From assembly GCA_965197795.1 (NCBI GenBank), contig OZ240228.1, positions 310,001-374,000 of the forward strand: 64,000 nt of DNA, given 5' to 3'. This document shows, one piece after another, positions 16,432 to 24,624 of this stretch. The position numbers and the translations under genes are program-made. Numbering within the stretch: the stretch's first letter is position 1; each line of letters starts with the position of its first letter. The notes beneath the pieces are model-generated. The model did no database searches, had not been told where the DNA came from, and saw nothing but the letters and a program-made list of their open reading frames with translations. The stretch comes from WHTK01 sp965197795 (GTDB lineage Bacteria; Chloroflexota; Dehalococcoidia; DSTF01; WHTK01).

Positions 16432-17405
16432 ATGCTCAGGATTGACGTCCACGCGCACATGATCCCGGCCAAGTTCGTCGAGGGCGAGGAGGTGCGCTTC
16501 CCGGCCGACGGCGGTGAGCCGCACGTGATGCCGCTGCGACCGGTGAATAACTTCGACGCCGATACGATCTACAGCGTCGAGCGGCGGCTGCACGACATGG
16601 ACGATCAGGGCCTCGACATGCACGTGATCTCGCTGCAGCCGATGTTCACGCCGTTGCTGCCAGTGGACCGCGCGGTACAGATCAGCCGCCAGATCAACGA
16701 TGCCTTTGCCGAGGTGGTGGCGGCCAACCCGAAGCGCTTCCTGGCGCTGGCCGGCCTGCCGATGCAGTCGCCAGAGGACGCGGCGCGTGAGTTCGAGCGG
16801 GCGGTCAGGGAGCTGGGCCCGCGCGGCACCGAGATCTGCAGCCAGATCGCCGGCGAGAACCTGGACGAGCCGAAATTCGCGCCGGTGTGGGCCAAGGCGC
16901 AGGAGCGCGACGTGCCGATCTTCATCCACCCGGCCAGCGTACCGGGCTTGCAGGAACGGCTGGGCAAGTACTACCTGACCAACCTGATCGGCAACCCGAT
17001 GGACACGACGATCGCGGCGGCGTCGCTGATCTTCGGCGCGTGCTGCGCGAGTTCCCGCGGATCAAGTTCTACCTAGCGCACGGCGGCGGGGCGTGCCCTT
17101 ATATCAGGTATCGCTGGGACCACGGCTGGAGGGTGCGGGGCGAGGGCAAGGCGGTGATCGACCGGCCGCCGAGCGAGTACTTCAGCCAGCTCTATTTCGA
17201 CTCGTTGACGCACGGCGGGCCGGCCTTGAGCTACCTGGCGTCGACGGTGGGGCCGGAGCGCATCATGCTCGGCACCGACTACCCCTTCGACATGGGCGCC
17301 TACAACTCGGTAGCGGCGATCCAAAACGCGATCGGGGTGACGGACGAGGAGCGCGACCTGATGCTGGGTGGCAACGCGCAGCGTCTGTTCAAGATAGATG
17401 GGTAG
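16432..17405 (+). pseudogene. ACMSD-like amidohydrolase-2, interrupted by a 1-bp deletion
   Basis: When joined, a 324-residue amidohydrolase-2 enzyme: metal motif RIDVHAHMIPAKF at the start, PIFIHPASVP in the middle, FYLAHGGGACPYI and GTDYPFDMGAYNS near the end. It is close to 2-amino-3-carboxymuconate-6-semialdehyde decarboxylase and 5-carboxyvanillate decarboxylase-like proteins. At about 17040 the frame changes: LIFG is followed by the wrong frame, and restoring one G (GGCGGCGTGCTG in place of GGCGCGTGCTG) gives GVLREFPRIKFYLAH. Everything else is intact, so this is a fresh mutation or a sequencing error. A GTCAGGAGAC ribosome site precedes the ATG. Confidence 0.8.
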
Positions 17406-17451
17406 TCTGGTGGAGACGAAGGGCCTTTTTGATCGGGGCCTCGCACCCTCA

Positions 17452-17475
17452 CCCTCTCCCTTGCGAGGGAGAGGG
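17452..17475. repeat. Intergenic hairpin CCCTCTCCC-type repeat
   Basis: A 10-bp inverted repeat (CCCTCTCCCT, loop TGCG, complement) in the 302-bp gap after the interrupted amidohydrolase. This motif type is common as an intergenic palindromic element in many bacteria. The rest of the gap shows nothing recognisable apart from a TAGGAT box at about 17676 that may serve the next SDR. Confidence 0.5.
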
Positions 17476-17707
17476 GATTGAATTAAGTTACGCACGCGGA
17501 GCGTTCCGCCCAAGTTGGTGGAACTGAGCGGACGACCTCCACGAGGCGGTGCAGTCGGTTGCCAGAATGCTGGCTGCGCGGTCAGACCTCGATATCCGCG
17601 TGCTGAACATCGTGATGCTTGTGCCGGTGGCTCTTCAGTGCGCTTAACCGCGACCTGAGTCTTAGCACCAAGCGTTGTAGGATCGGGAACGTTCTGGAGG
17701 AGGACAA

Positions 17708-18493
17708 ATGCTGAACGATTTCGACCTGACGGGTAAGCGGGTCTTGATAACGGGCGCCGGACGCGGCATCGGCCACGGCATCGCGCTGGCGATGGCGGAG
17801 GCGGGCGCCGATGTCGGCGTGACTTCGCTGGGCGGCGATTCCGCGGTCAAGGTGGCGGATGAGGTGAAGGCGCTGGGGCGCAATGGCTTCGGCTGGGCCG
17901 CCGACGCGACGAAGGTCGCGCCGATGGAGACGCTGCGTGAGCAGGCTTTCGAGGCACTGGGCGGGGTCGACATCCTGGTCAACTGCCTCGGCGACGCGAT
18001 TCGCGGCACGATCTCCGAGCTGCCGGGAGTCGATGGACATGCGCTGACCGAGTCGGAGTGGCATCACGTGATCGACGTCAACCTGACGCAGGCCTACGTC
18101 GGCTGTCACGTCTTCGGGCCGCACCTGCTGGCGAAGGGGGAGGCGGCCAACGTGGTCAACATATCGAGCTTCGCGGCGCTGCGTCCCGGGGCGAATATGG
18201 TGGCCTACGCGTCGGGCAAGGCCGGGCTGTCGCGGTTCACGGAGTCGCTGGCGCTGGAGTGGGCGCCGTACAAGGTGCGCGTCAACGCGGTCGCGCCGGG
18301 CACCTTCCCGGACGCCTACGTGATGAGCGAGGCGGATCTGCAAAAGCGCAACGCCGAGGTGAGGGATGTGCCGCTGAACCGCGTCGGGCACCCGCGCGAA
18401 GTCGGCCTCGTGACGGTTTTTCTCGCCTCGGAGGCCGCCAGCTACATCACCGGCCAGACGATCGCGATCGACGGCGGACGCACGCTGCTTTAG
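17708..18493 (+). CDS. SDR-family oxidoreductase
   Basis: 261 residues, complete classical SDR: cofactor loop ITGAGRGIGHG, NCLGDAI in place of NNAG, catalytic Ser in VNISSFAAL, YxxxK as YASGK, and a C-terminal SYITGQTIAIDGGRTLL. The NNAG motif changed to NCLG is unusual, but the position matches. A strong GGAGGAGGAC ribosome site lies ahead of the ATG. It is followed 14 bp later by a second SDR, making a two-gene operon. The substrate cannot be named; paired SDRs of this kind often oxidise hydroxy-acids or hydroxyacyl-CoA intermediates. Confidence 0.85.
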   Translation: MLNDFDLTGKRVLITGAGRGIGHGIALAMAEAGADVGVTSLGGDSAVKVADEVKALGRNGFGWAADATKVAPMETLREQAFEALGGVDILVNCLGDAIRGTISELPGVDGHALTESEWHHVIDVNLTQAYVGCHVFGPHLLAKGEAANVVNISSFAALRPGANMVAYASGKAGLSRFTESLALEWAPYKVRVNAVAPGTFPDAYVMSEADLQKRNAEVRDVPLNRVGHPREVGLVTVFLASEAASYITGQTIAIDGGRTLL

Positions 18494-18507
18494 GAAGGGG
18501 ACCAGGC

Positions 18508-19254
18508 ATGGCACTAGTTGCGCTGATCACGGGGGCCGGTAGCGGAATCGGGCAGGCGTGTGCCCTCGCCTTGTCGCGAGAGGGCTATTCGGCCGTGCTG
18601 GCGGGCCGGCGGCCCGAGGCGCTGCAGGAGACGGTCGACAAGGCGGGCTCTGGGGCCGAAATGCTCGCGGTGCCGACCGACGTCGCCGACCCGGCCGAGG
18701 TGAAGGCGTTGTTCGCCGCCACGAAGCAGAAGTACGGACGGCTCGACTTGCTGTTCAACAACGCCGGCATGGGCTCGCCGCCCGGGCTGCTGGAGGACAT
18801 GGAGGTCGAGACCTGGAAGCGCGTCGTAGACGTCAACCTGACGGGGTCGTTCCTGTGTACGCAGGAGGCGATCAAGGTCATGAAGGACCAGGCCCCGCGC
18901 GGCGGCCGCATCATCAACAACGGCAGCATCAGCGCCCACGCGCCGCGGCCCAACTCCGTGGCGTACACGAGCACAAAGCACGCAATTACCGGGCTGACCA
19001 AGTCGACCTCGCTGGACGGGCGCAAGTACGACATCGCCTGCGGGCAGATCGATATCGGCAATGCGCTGACGCCGTTGGCGTACCCCATGACGCGCGGCGT
19101 GCCGCAGGCCAACGGCGAGACGATGGTTGAGCCGACGATGGACGTGGAGGACGTCGCCAAGGCGGTCGTTTACATGGCCAGCCTGTCGCTGGACTCCAAC
19201 GTCCAGTTCATGACGGTGATGGCGACGAAGATGCCATTCGTGGGGCGTGGGTAG
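18508..19254 (+). CDS. SDR-family oxidoreductase
   Basis: 248 residues starting at MALVALITGAGSGIGQA. It shows LLFNNAGMGS, catalytic NGSISAHAP and YTSTK, and a C-terminus without the usual TG-x-DGG but with VQFMTVMATKMPFVGRG, as in the subgroup of SDRs lacking a Rossmann C-cap. A longer overlapping frame on the same strand is not coding. AGGAAGGGGACC lies upstream. It is the second gene of a pair with the SDR before it. Confidence 0.85.
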   Translation: MALVALITGAGSGIGQACALALSREGYSAVLAGRRPEALQETVDKAGSGAEMLAVPTDVADPAEVKALFAATKQKYGRLDLLFNNAGMGSPPGLLEDMEVETWKRVVDVNLTGSFLCTQEAIKVMKDQAPRGGRIINNGSISAHAPRPNSVAYTSTKHAITGLTKSTSLDGRKYDIACGQIDIGNALTPLAYPMTRGVPQANGETMVEPTMDVEDVAKAVVYMASLSLDSNVQFMTVMATKMPFVGRG

Positions 19255-19260
19255 GGTCCG

Positions 19261-19847
19261 CTAGACCTCGACGATGCTCACATCGCCGACTGAGATGTCG
19301 GGCTGTCCTTTGTAGAGAACGTGCGGAACACCCAGGAAGAGCATGGGCGGCGAGCCTCCCGGTGGAACGCTGGCGTAGTGCGCCCGCGCTACTTCCGGTA
19401 TGTCCGTCAGCGTTTCAAGTAGTTCAGGACTGAAGGGTAAGCAATCCCTGCCGATCTGGGCGCTGCTTTCGTCTATGTCGAAACGGCCCGACCAGAGGGG
19501 CTCGTACATCTGATAGACGACGGTTGAAGACCGGTCGAGTAGATGAGCGTCTACCTGGTAGTAGGCGCGCCAAGCATCGGGTAACAGGTGTCCAGCGTCA
19601 GCCAGAGCGGCCTTCAACCGAGACGGATGGACGGGCGAAAAGTGCAGGACATCGTTCCAGAGGAGTCGTCGAGGGGCGGAATTCGCAGCGCGGCGATGTC
19701 CAACCGCGTGGCGTAATTCTGCTTCAGCTCAAGGTACAGGTCCGGATAGACTCTTTCGAGCCGATTTAGTGGGTAGAGAACCGTGCCGCGCAGATTCGGC
19801 GGCACACGATGGTAGACGTAAGGTCCTGGGCCAACAGACGTGGGCAC
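19261..19847 (-). pseudogene. Uncharacterised conserved protein, frameshifted
   Basis: Two minus-strand frames that overlap by 4 bp encode the two halves of one protein of about 195 residues. The first half (MPTSVGPGPYVYHRVPPNL..., then RGTVLYPLNRLERVYPDLY) leads to IPPLDD. From there the other frame supplies LWNDVLHFSPVHPSRLKAAL and continues through the C-terminus. I recognise the PLNxL...PDLY...WNDVLHxSPVHP pattern as an uncharacterised family without known function. The slip is near 19670. The GTG start is supported by a TAGAAT box 6 bp ahead and no ribosome site. Confidence 0.6.
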
Positions 19848-19853
19848 GAGGTG

Positions 19854-19859
19854 ATTCTA
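19854..19859 (-). promoter_or_regulatory. Leaderless -10 box (TAGAAT)
   Basis: GTAGAATC on the minus strand, 6 bp before the GTG start of the uncharacterised gene; same sequence and spacing as at 10465. Confidence 0.55.
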
Positions 19860-19954
19860 CACGACGGGGAGCAGGTGCCGGCGTTGACCGCGAGGTCTAA
19901 AGTAAGTCACATCAACGGTATGCAGCAGCGGCTGGGGTTACGAGGAGTAAACGG

Positions 19955-21289
19955 ATGCTAAGCGCTGAAGATAACGACGTTCTGTGTCGAGTCGGTCCGG
20001 GCACGCCGACGGGCGAGATGATGCGCGAGTACTGGATTCCGGCCGTGCGCTCCGACGAGCTGGCGGCGCTTGACAGCGCTCCGGTGCGCATCCGGCTGCT
20101 GGGCGAGAACCTGATCGCGTTTCGCGTGACCTCTGGGGCAGTCGGGCTGGTGCAGAGCGCGTGCCCGCACCGGGGCGCCTCGATATTCTTCGGGCGCAAC
20201 GAAGAAGAAGGGCTGCGCTGCGTCTACCACGGCTGGAAGTTCGACGTGGGCGGCGCCTGCGTCGACATGCCGTCGGAGCCAGCCGAGAGCAACTTCAAGA
20301 ACAAGGTGCGCACGAAGGCGTATCCCTGCATCGAGCGCAGCGGGATTATCTGGACCTACATGGGTAGGCGCGAGGAGCCGCCGCCGCTGCCCGACATCGA
20401 GGCGAACATGCTGGAGGAGGGTAAGTACTCGCTGTACACGATCTTCCAGGAGTGCAACTACATGCAGGGCTGGGAGGGCGAGATGGACACGGTCCACCAG
20501 GCCTTCCTGCACTACGGCTCTGAGCGGCCGCAGGAGCTGCAAGAAGGCACGGCGGGCTACTACATCGCGCGACAGCGGCAGGCCAGGTTCAGTGTCATCG
20601 ACACCGACTTCGGCACCAGCTACGGCGCCTACCGGCCGGCGGAAGACGACACGTACTACTGGCGCATCGCGCATCAGATGTTCCCGTTCTACGCCATGAT
20701 CCCGACCGGCACGCTGGGCATTGAAATACGCTTCCGCGCCTACGTCCCGATGGACGACGACCACACGATGTGCTGGACGATCACGGGCCTCAACGGCGAC
20801 CGGCCGGGACGCGAAGGCCTGCGCGGCACCGGAGGCACGCAGAGCGTCGGACGGTCTGGCGGCATCGAGTGGCTGCCGAACACGACGGACTGGTACGGAC
20901 GCTGGCGGCTGACCCAGGACCCGAGCAACGACTTCGGGATCGACCGCGAGCTGCAGTCGTCCGGCAAGAGCTTCTCGGGCATCCCAAACGGGGCGCGGCC
21001 GCAGGACATGGCCGTGACCTGGAGCATGGGCGCGATCTACAACCGGTCGCGCGAGCATCTCGGCACGACGGACCAGCTGATCATCCGGACGCGCCGGCGC
21101 ATTCTGGCGGCGGCGAGGGCGCACCGCGACCACGGCGTCGTGCCGCCGGGCGTGGACCAACCGGAGGTCTACCGCCATCGCTCCGGCGGCGTCATCCTGC
21201 CGCGCACGGCTGATTGGTGGGAGGCAACGAAGGACCTGCGCGAGGCGTTCGTGAGCCACGAAAGCCTCGCGCCCTTGATCGGCGTCTAG
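19955..21289 (+). CDS. Rieske non-heme iron oxygenase, phthalate 4,5-dioxygenase-like large subunit
   Basis: 444 residues. Rieske [2Fe-2S] ligands are Cys70-x-His72 and Cys89-x-x-His92 (CPHRG and CVYHGW). The mononuclear iron site falls in GEMDTVHQAFLH (Asp178, His181, His186). The C-terminus carries LPRTADWWEATKDLREAF. Such oxygenases hydroxylate aromatic or alicyclic acids using electrons from a reductase or ferredoxin; no reductase is adjacent, though a small Rieske ferredoxin occurs at 59306. It is closely paralogous to the genes at 39384 and 63935. A short lumazine-synthase-like gene follows after 56 bp. Confidence 0.88.
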   Translation: MLSAEDNDVLCRVGPGTPTGEMMREYWIPAVRSDELAALDSAPVRIRLLGENLIAFRVTSGAVGLVQSACPHRGASIFFGRNEEEGLRCVYHGWKFDVGGACVDMPSEPAESNFKNKVRTKAYPCIERSGIIWTYMGRREEPPPLPDIEANMLEEGKYSLYTIFQECNYMQGWEGEMDTVHQAFLHYGSERPQELQEGTAGYYIARQRQARFSVIDTDFGTSYGAYRPAEDDTYYWRIAHQMFPFYAMIPTGTLGIEIRFRAYVPMDDDHTMCWTITGLNGDRPGREGLRGTGGTQSVGRSGGIEWLPNTTDWYGRWRLTQDPSNDFGIDRELQSSGKSFSGIPNGARPQDMAVTWSMGAIYNRSREHLGTTDQLIIRTRRRILAAARAHRDHGVVPPGVDQPEVYRHRSGGVILPRTADWWEATKDLREAFVSHESLAPLIGV

Positions 21290-21345
21290 CCCATTTCCGA
21301 CGCCCGGCCCGCATTGACCGCACCGTCTGAGCCGAAGGGGAGATC

Positions 21346-21802
21346 GTGAGCAGGGGACACAAGGTCGCGTATGTCCAGGCCGGGTGGCACTCGGAGATCA
21401 CGGATCGGTGCAAGGAGGCGTTCGCCGCGGAGATGAAGCGCGCCGAGTGGGACGACTCCGAGATCGAGTACTTCTCGATGCCGGCGAGCCTGGCGTTGCC
21501 GCTTATGGCGAAGCGGCTAGCGGGCTCGGGCGACTACGCGGCGGTGTGCCTCAGTGGCCTCGTGGTGGGCGGCATCTACCGTCACGAGTTCGTGGCGCAG
21601 GCGGTGCTGAACGGTATCGTCCAGGTCAGCCTTGAAACCGATGTGCCCGTGCTCTCGGCGGTCTGACGCCGCAGCAGTTCCATGAGACCGAGACGCACGT
21701 GCGGTTCTTCAGCGAGCACATGCCTCTGGTCAAGGGTAAGAGCTGGCCGAGGCCTGTACGTCGATTGTCGTCGCAATGGCGGCGCTTACGACACGGGGCT
21801 AG
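21346..21802 (+). pseudogene. Lumazine synthase (RibH)-like paralogue with two frameshifts
   Basis: The first frame gives RGHKVAYVQAGWHSEI and then LSGLVVGGIYRHEFVAQAV, matching the substrate-binding loop and the GxxxxGxTxHxE-like region of 6,7-dimethyl-8-ribityllumazine synthase. After VPVLSAV a stop appears, but adding one base restores LTPQQFHETETHVRFFSEH and then KGK. A second added base near 21740 restores ELAEACTSIVVAM up to a TAG at 21800. The complete protein would be ~152 residues, the usual RibH size. The T/A-x-H-x-E signature is altered, so a role other than riboflavin synthesis is plausible. Confidence 0.65.
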
Positions 21803-22176
21803 TCCCTGAACGTCACCTCGACGAGGGGCGCCATTTGGACGGCGTCGTCGATGTCCACATCATTCCACCCGGACTGCGTGCTCTTCACCTGCTGCAGAAT
21901 CGGCAGGCGCTCCGCCGGGTCGGTGATCGAACGAGCGGTGGCAGGCAGGTCGGCTTTGACGTCGTTTTTGAGGTGGAACGTGAAATCTGGGTGGGCTTCC
22001 AGGTTGGTCAGCCAGCCGCGCTTCTGGGGCCGCGGGAAACCCGAAATGTAGACCGTGCCGCCGAAGCTGTGGAAGACGATCTCGATGCGTCGAGCCTGGC
22101 CCGTCTTGCGCCCGGTCGTGGTGATGTCGATGATGCTGCCGCTCTTCTGCAGCGCTGCTTTGACGTTGTCATCCAT
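21799..22176 (-). CDS. DDN-type (deazaflavin F420-dependent) nitroreductase family protein
   Basis: 125 residues from an ATG preceded by GGAG. It has the split-barrel family signature TTTGRKTGQARRIEI, then GGTVYISGFPRP and LEAHPDFTFHLK. Members bind F420 (or heme/FMN) and reduce activated C=C or nitro groups. The longer open frame upstream runs through a terminator-like hairpin and the end of the DUF427 gene, so it is not used. Its stop overlaps the putative end of the lumazine-synthase-like gene on the other strand. A second DDN homologue is at 40846. Confidence 0.8.
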   Translation of the reverse strand: MDDNVKAALQKSGSIIDITTTGRKTGQARRIEIVFHSFGGTVYISGFPRPQKRGWLTNLEAHPDFTFHLKNDVKADLPATARSITDPAERLPILQQVKSTQSGWNDVDIDDAVQMAPLVEVTFRD

Positions 22177-22200
22177 CTGGTCGCTCCGATCCTTGGCAAA

Positions 22201-22231
22201 GACAAGGGCGACCCACTGGGTCGCCCTTGTC
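22201..22231 (-). terminator. Perfect 14-bp hairpin between two minus-strand genes
   Basis: GACAAGGGCGACCC pairs exactly with its complement across a 3-base loop, followed on the minus strand by TTTGCC. It sits 25 bp after the DUF427 gene's stop and 25 bp ahead of the DDN gene, so it is a terminator or attenuator for the latter. Confidence 0.75.
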
Positions 22232-22255
22232 TCCATTGTGTCGCTAAGATGCCGG

Positions 22256-23038
22256 TTACTCGACCTCGAAGGCGTCGACCTTCTCGTCGTAGAAGCAGAC
22301 GTAGCCGCCGGCGATGGGCATCGACTCCGGCAGGGCTTGCGGGTAATACCAGACCATGTCTTCGTGCAGCTTGCCGCCAACATCGACTGAGTAGTACGAA
22401 GCGGTGCCTTTGTAAGGGCACGCGGTGTGAGTGTCGCTGTCGCGCAGCAGCTCCATGCGGACGTCGATCTTGGGCAAGTAGTAGCGTGGCTTGAGTCCGG
22501 TCTCAAACAGGACAATCGGGTGATCGGTCTCGGCGACGACCTGTCCGCCTAAAGTGACCTTGACGTGACGGGTGCTGGCGATGCAATCGACGCGCTTGTA
22601 GGGGTCACGCGGGTGGCGGAAGATCTCCTCCGCCTCTTCGAACCACGATTCGATCTTGTCCCACTCGAAGGCGACGTAGCCGCGCAGGTCGGGTGCATCG
22701 TCGCGCTCAACGTCCTCCGTCGCGTGGGGCTCGCCAAAGCTCCATGCGGCGTTCTCGACGACCTTGCCGTCGATCTTCAGGTTGTAGTACGTCGCGTCTC
22801 CGATGTGACGGTCGTTTGTTGTAGTCCCGGAGGGCTCGAGCAGGTCCATACGTACTTCGCTCGTGGGGAAGTAGTACGTGGGGCGGCCGCGACGGGGCGC
22901 GGTGGCCCGCACCAGGATGACCTTCTTGCTATCAACGACGCGGATGCCGCCGGAGAAACCGCGGATCCACCGCGGCGAGGGCTCGATGTGTAGCACCTGG
23001 TTACGGAAGTGGGTCAGAAGTTCGTTCGTTGTGGTCAC
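22256..23038 (-). CDS. Protein with two DUF427 domains
   Basis: 260 residues from a GTG with AGGAGAT upstream; a longer frame that begins about 340 bp earlier lacks support. The first DUF427 unit runs from about residue 27 (GGIRVVDSKKVILVRATAPR) to ~125. The second runs from ~150 (TRHVKVTLGGQVVAETDHP) to ~250, with the signature CPYKGTASYYSVDVGG. DUF427 proteins are small beta-rich folds of unknown biochemical role. The duplicated form is common in actinobacteria and chloroflexi. It overlaps no neighbour and heads a two-gene minus run with the DDN protein. Confidence 0.82.
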   Translation of the reverse strand: MTTTNELLTHFRNQVLHIEPSPRWIRGFSGGIRVVDSKKVILVRATAPRRGRPTYYFPTSEVRMDLLEPSGTTTNDRHIGDATYYNLKIDGKVVENAAWSFGEPHATEDVERDDAPDLRGYVAFEWDKIESWFEEAEEIFRHPRDPYKRVDCIASTRHVKVTLGGQVVAETDHPIVLFETGLKPRYYLPKIDVRMELLRDSDTHTACPYKGTASYYSVDVGGKLHEDMVWYYPQALPESMPIAGGYVCFYDEKVDAFEVE

Positions 23039-23189
23039 GGCGCATCTCCTGTGATGAATCCGGGTTATCCGAGAGCCGGCGGAGCGAGGAATGCTAGCAG
23101 CCCCAATCATATCGCATGTGCGGGAAGAGTGGACGCAAAAATTGAAGGCTACAATGTCGGCGCCCGCCAGGGACGAAAGGAGGACCGCC

Positions 23190-23426
23190 ATGAGAGAGGC
23201 CGTGATCTGCACGCGGGAGTGGGGTTTCGCGGAGGGCGACTTCGAGCGCACCAACGTCGACGGCTCCGGCATCTCAATCGGCCACCCGATCGGCGCTACC
23301 GGCGGTCGCATCCTGGCGACGCTGCTGTACGAAATGGAACGCCGCGACGCGCAGTTCGGACTGGAGACAATGTGCATCGGCGGCGGTCAGGGCATCGCTG
23401 CCGTGTTCGAAAGGGTGCAATCGTGA
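23190..23426 (+). pseudogene. Thiolase remnant with large internal deletion
   Basis: The 78-residue frame joins a thiolase N-terminus (MREAVICTR, after an AAGGAGGACC ribosome site) directly to a thiolase C-terminus (GHPIGATGGRILATLLYEM and MCIGGGQGIAAVFER). The active-site His (GHPIG) and the second Cys (MCIGGGQG) are present. The nucleophilic Cys region and about 310 residues are gone. The deletion is in frame, so a short product could be made, but it cannot be a working acetyl-CoA acyltransferase. The GTGA overlap shows that the next gene was coupled to the intact thiolase. Confidence 0.8.
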
Positions 23427-23899
23427 ACGAACAGGACACCGCGATCCGAGAGCAGCTGGTGCAGCGCCTCAAGGGGAGCGGCGCGCACATGCCCTTCGAG
23501 GAGGCGATTCAGGACTTCCCGGTGGAGCGGATCAACGATCGCTTCGTCAACGGGACGTACTCCGCGTGGGGCCTTGTGGAACACCTGCGCCGCGCGCAGG
23601 CCGACATGCTGGATTACGTCACCAACCCGAATTACGTCCATGGGGAGTGGCCGAAGGACTACTGGCCTGGTGAAAACGAGACCGCCTCAGCGGAAGACTG
23701 GACTGCCAGCGTCAACGGCTTTTTCAGCGATATCGAGGCCTTTATTGCGATCGTCGAGGATGACCAGACGGACCTCTACGAGCCGATCAGATGGGCGCCG
23801 GAGCACAACGCCCTGCGTTCGATCTTGATCATCTGCGACCACAACGCCTACCACATCGGCGAGTTCGCGATCATGCGACAGGTGATGGAGACGTGGTAA
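23423..23899 (+). CDS. DinB/YfiT-like four-helix metalloprotein
   Basis: 158 residues from a GTG that overlaps the thiolase remnant stop (GTGA). It has the DinB superfamily pattern: a His in SAWGLVEHLRRAQADML and the paired late His in DHNAYHIGEFAIMRQV, which together form the metal site. DinB-fold proteins include thiol transferases (mycothiol- or bacillithiol-dependent) and proteins of unknown role; the particular activity cannot be read from sequence. The end overlaps the convergent signal-peptidase-like gene by 52 bp. Confidence 0.8.
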   Translation: MNEQDTAIREQLVQRLKGSGAHMPFEEAIQDFPVERINDRFVNGTYSAWGLVEHLRRAQADMLDYVTNPNYVHGEWPKDYWPGENETASAEDWTASVNGFFSDIEAFIAIVEDDQTDLYEPIRWAPEHNALRSILIICDHNAYHIGEFAIMRQVMETW

Positions 23900-24621
23900 C
23901 GGGTTAGGGAAGGGCGCGCAGCCTCGAACGGCTCTACAGTCCGCTCGCCGAGCAATGAGATGCTGCCGAGAAGCGGCAGCTTGACCTGCGCTCCAGCCAC
24001 GGTCAGCACGCGGCCCGCTATGTCCTCAAACGGGACCACAATGTCCTGTCGAGGCGACGCGTCTGCCCTGGCAATGGCGGCACCTTCAGTGAAGCCGGTG
24101 ATGCGGCGCACCGCGATGCCTTGTCCGTGCCTGAAGGCAATGATGTCGCCGACTTGAAGCTGATCGATGTTTGCGACGCCGTCGATGAGGACCAGATCAT
24201 CCTCATCCAGTCCGGGTGACATCGAGGAGGATGAAACCGCCGCCACCGGGTAGTCGGTGTTGAGGGCCCAGCCAAGCGCATGCGGCGTGTAAAGGACGGC
24301 GCCGGCGATGAACGCCGATGTCGCAAGGAAGCGAACCCCCCAGTCGGCGAAATCAATGCTGTCCTGAGACAAAGGTCCGGGCAGGTTCAGCCTGCCGCCG
24401 GTTGCGAGCCGCAAGGGGCGGCTGACGATCGCACTCAGCGGAACCAGGATGATCAGGCCGCAGAACAGCCAACCAAGCAGTACGAAGTCATTCGTGCTGT
24501 CGATGGCGGTGAGCGCGAGAACGCCTTCCAACGCCAGCGAAACGGGATCCGAGCCTACAGCCACCGAGGCAGCGATGTAAATAAGGGCCGCGAAGATGTA
24601 CTGCAGCCGAGGTGTCGGCAA
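23848..24621 (-). CDS. Signal peptidase I-like (S26/SipW type) membrane protein with altered catalytic base
   Basis: 257 residues with three hydrophobic helices (about 8-22, 46-66, 96-118), then a Ser-protease core. The nucleophile box is S-x-S-M-x-P at residues 131-136 (nucleophile Ser133), followed by DLVLIDGV and VGDIIAFRHGQG. The general base, Lys in bacterial enzymes (VKR) or His in SipW/ER types (VHR), is replaced by Arg in AVRRITG (171-175). Activity is therefore doubtful. The start is TTG, with the GAGGAG site lying inside the end of the preceding gene, so the two are coupled. It may process or anchor the small acidic protein encoded upstream. Confidence 0.65.
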   Translation of the reverse strand: MPTPRLQYIFAALIYIAASVAVGSDPVSLALEGVLALTAIDSTNDFVLLGWLFCGLIILVPLSAIVSRPLRLATGGRLNLPGPLSQDSIDFADWGVRFLATSAFIAGAVLYTPHALGWALNTDYPVAAVSSSSMSPGLDEDDLVLIDGVANIDQLQVGDIIAFRHGQGIAVRRITGFTEGAAIARADASPRQDIVVPFEDIAGRVLTVAGAQVKLPLLGSISLLGERTVEPFEAARPSLTRYHVSITCRMIANSPMW

Positions 24622-24624
24622 CCA

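Noticed and set aside
17452..17475. tRNA or riboswitch in the 302-bp gap
   Set aside because: Only a simple palindrome is visible; no cloverleaf arms or conserved aptamer core.
19958..21259. 433-codon minus-strand frame
   Set aside because: Lies entirely inside the Rieske oxygenase gene on the other strand; Arg/Val/His-rich composition typical of an antisense frame in GC-rich DNA.
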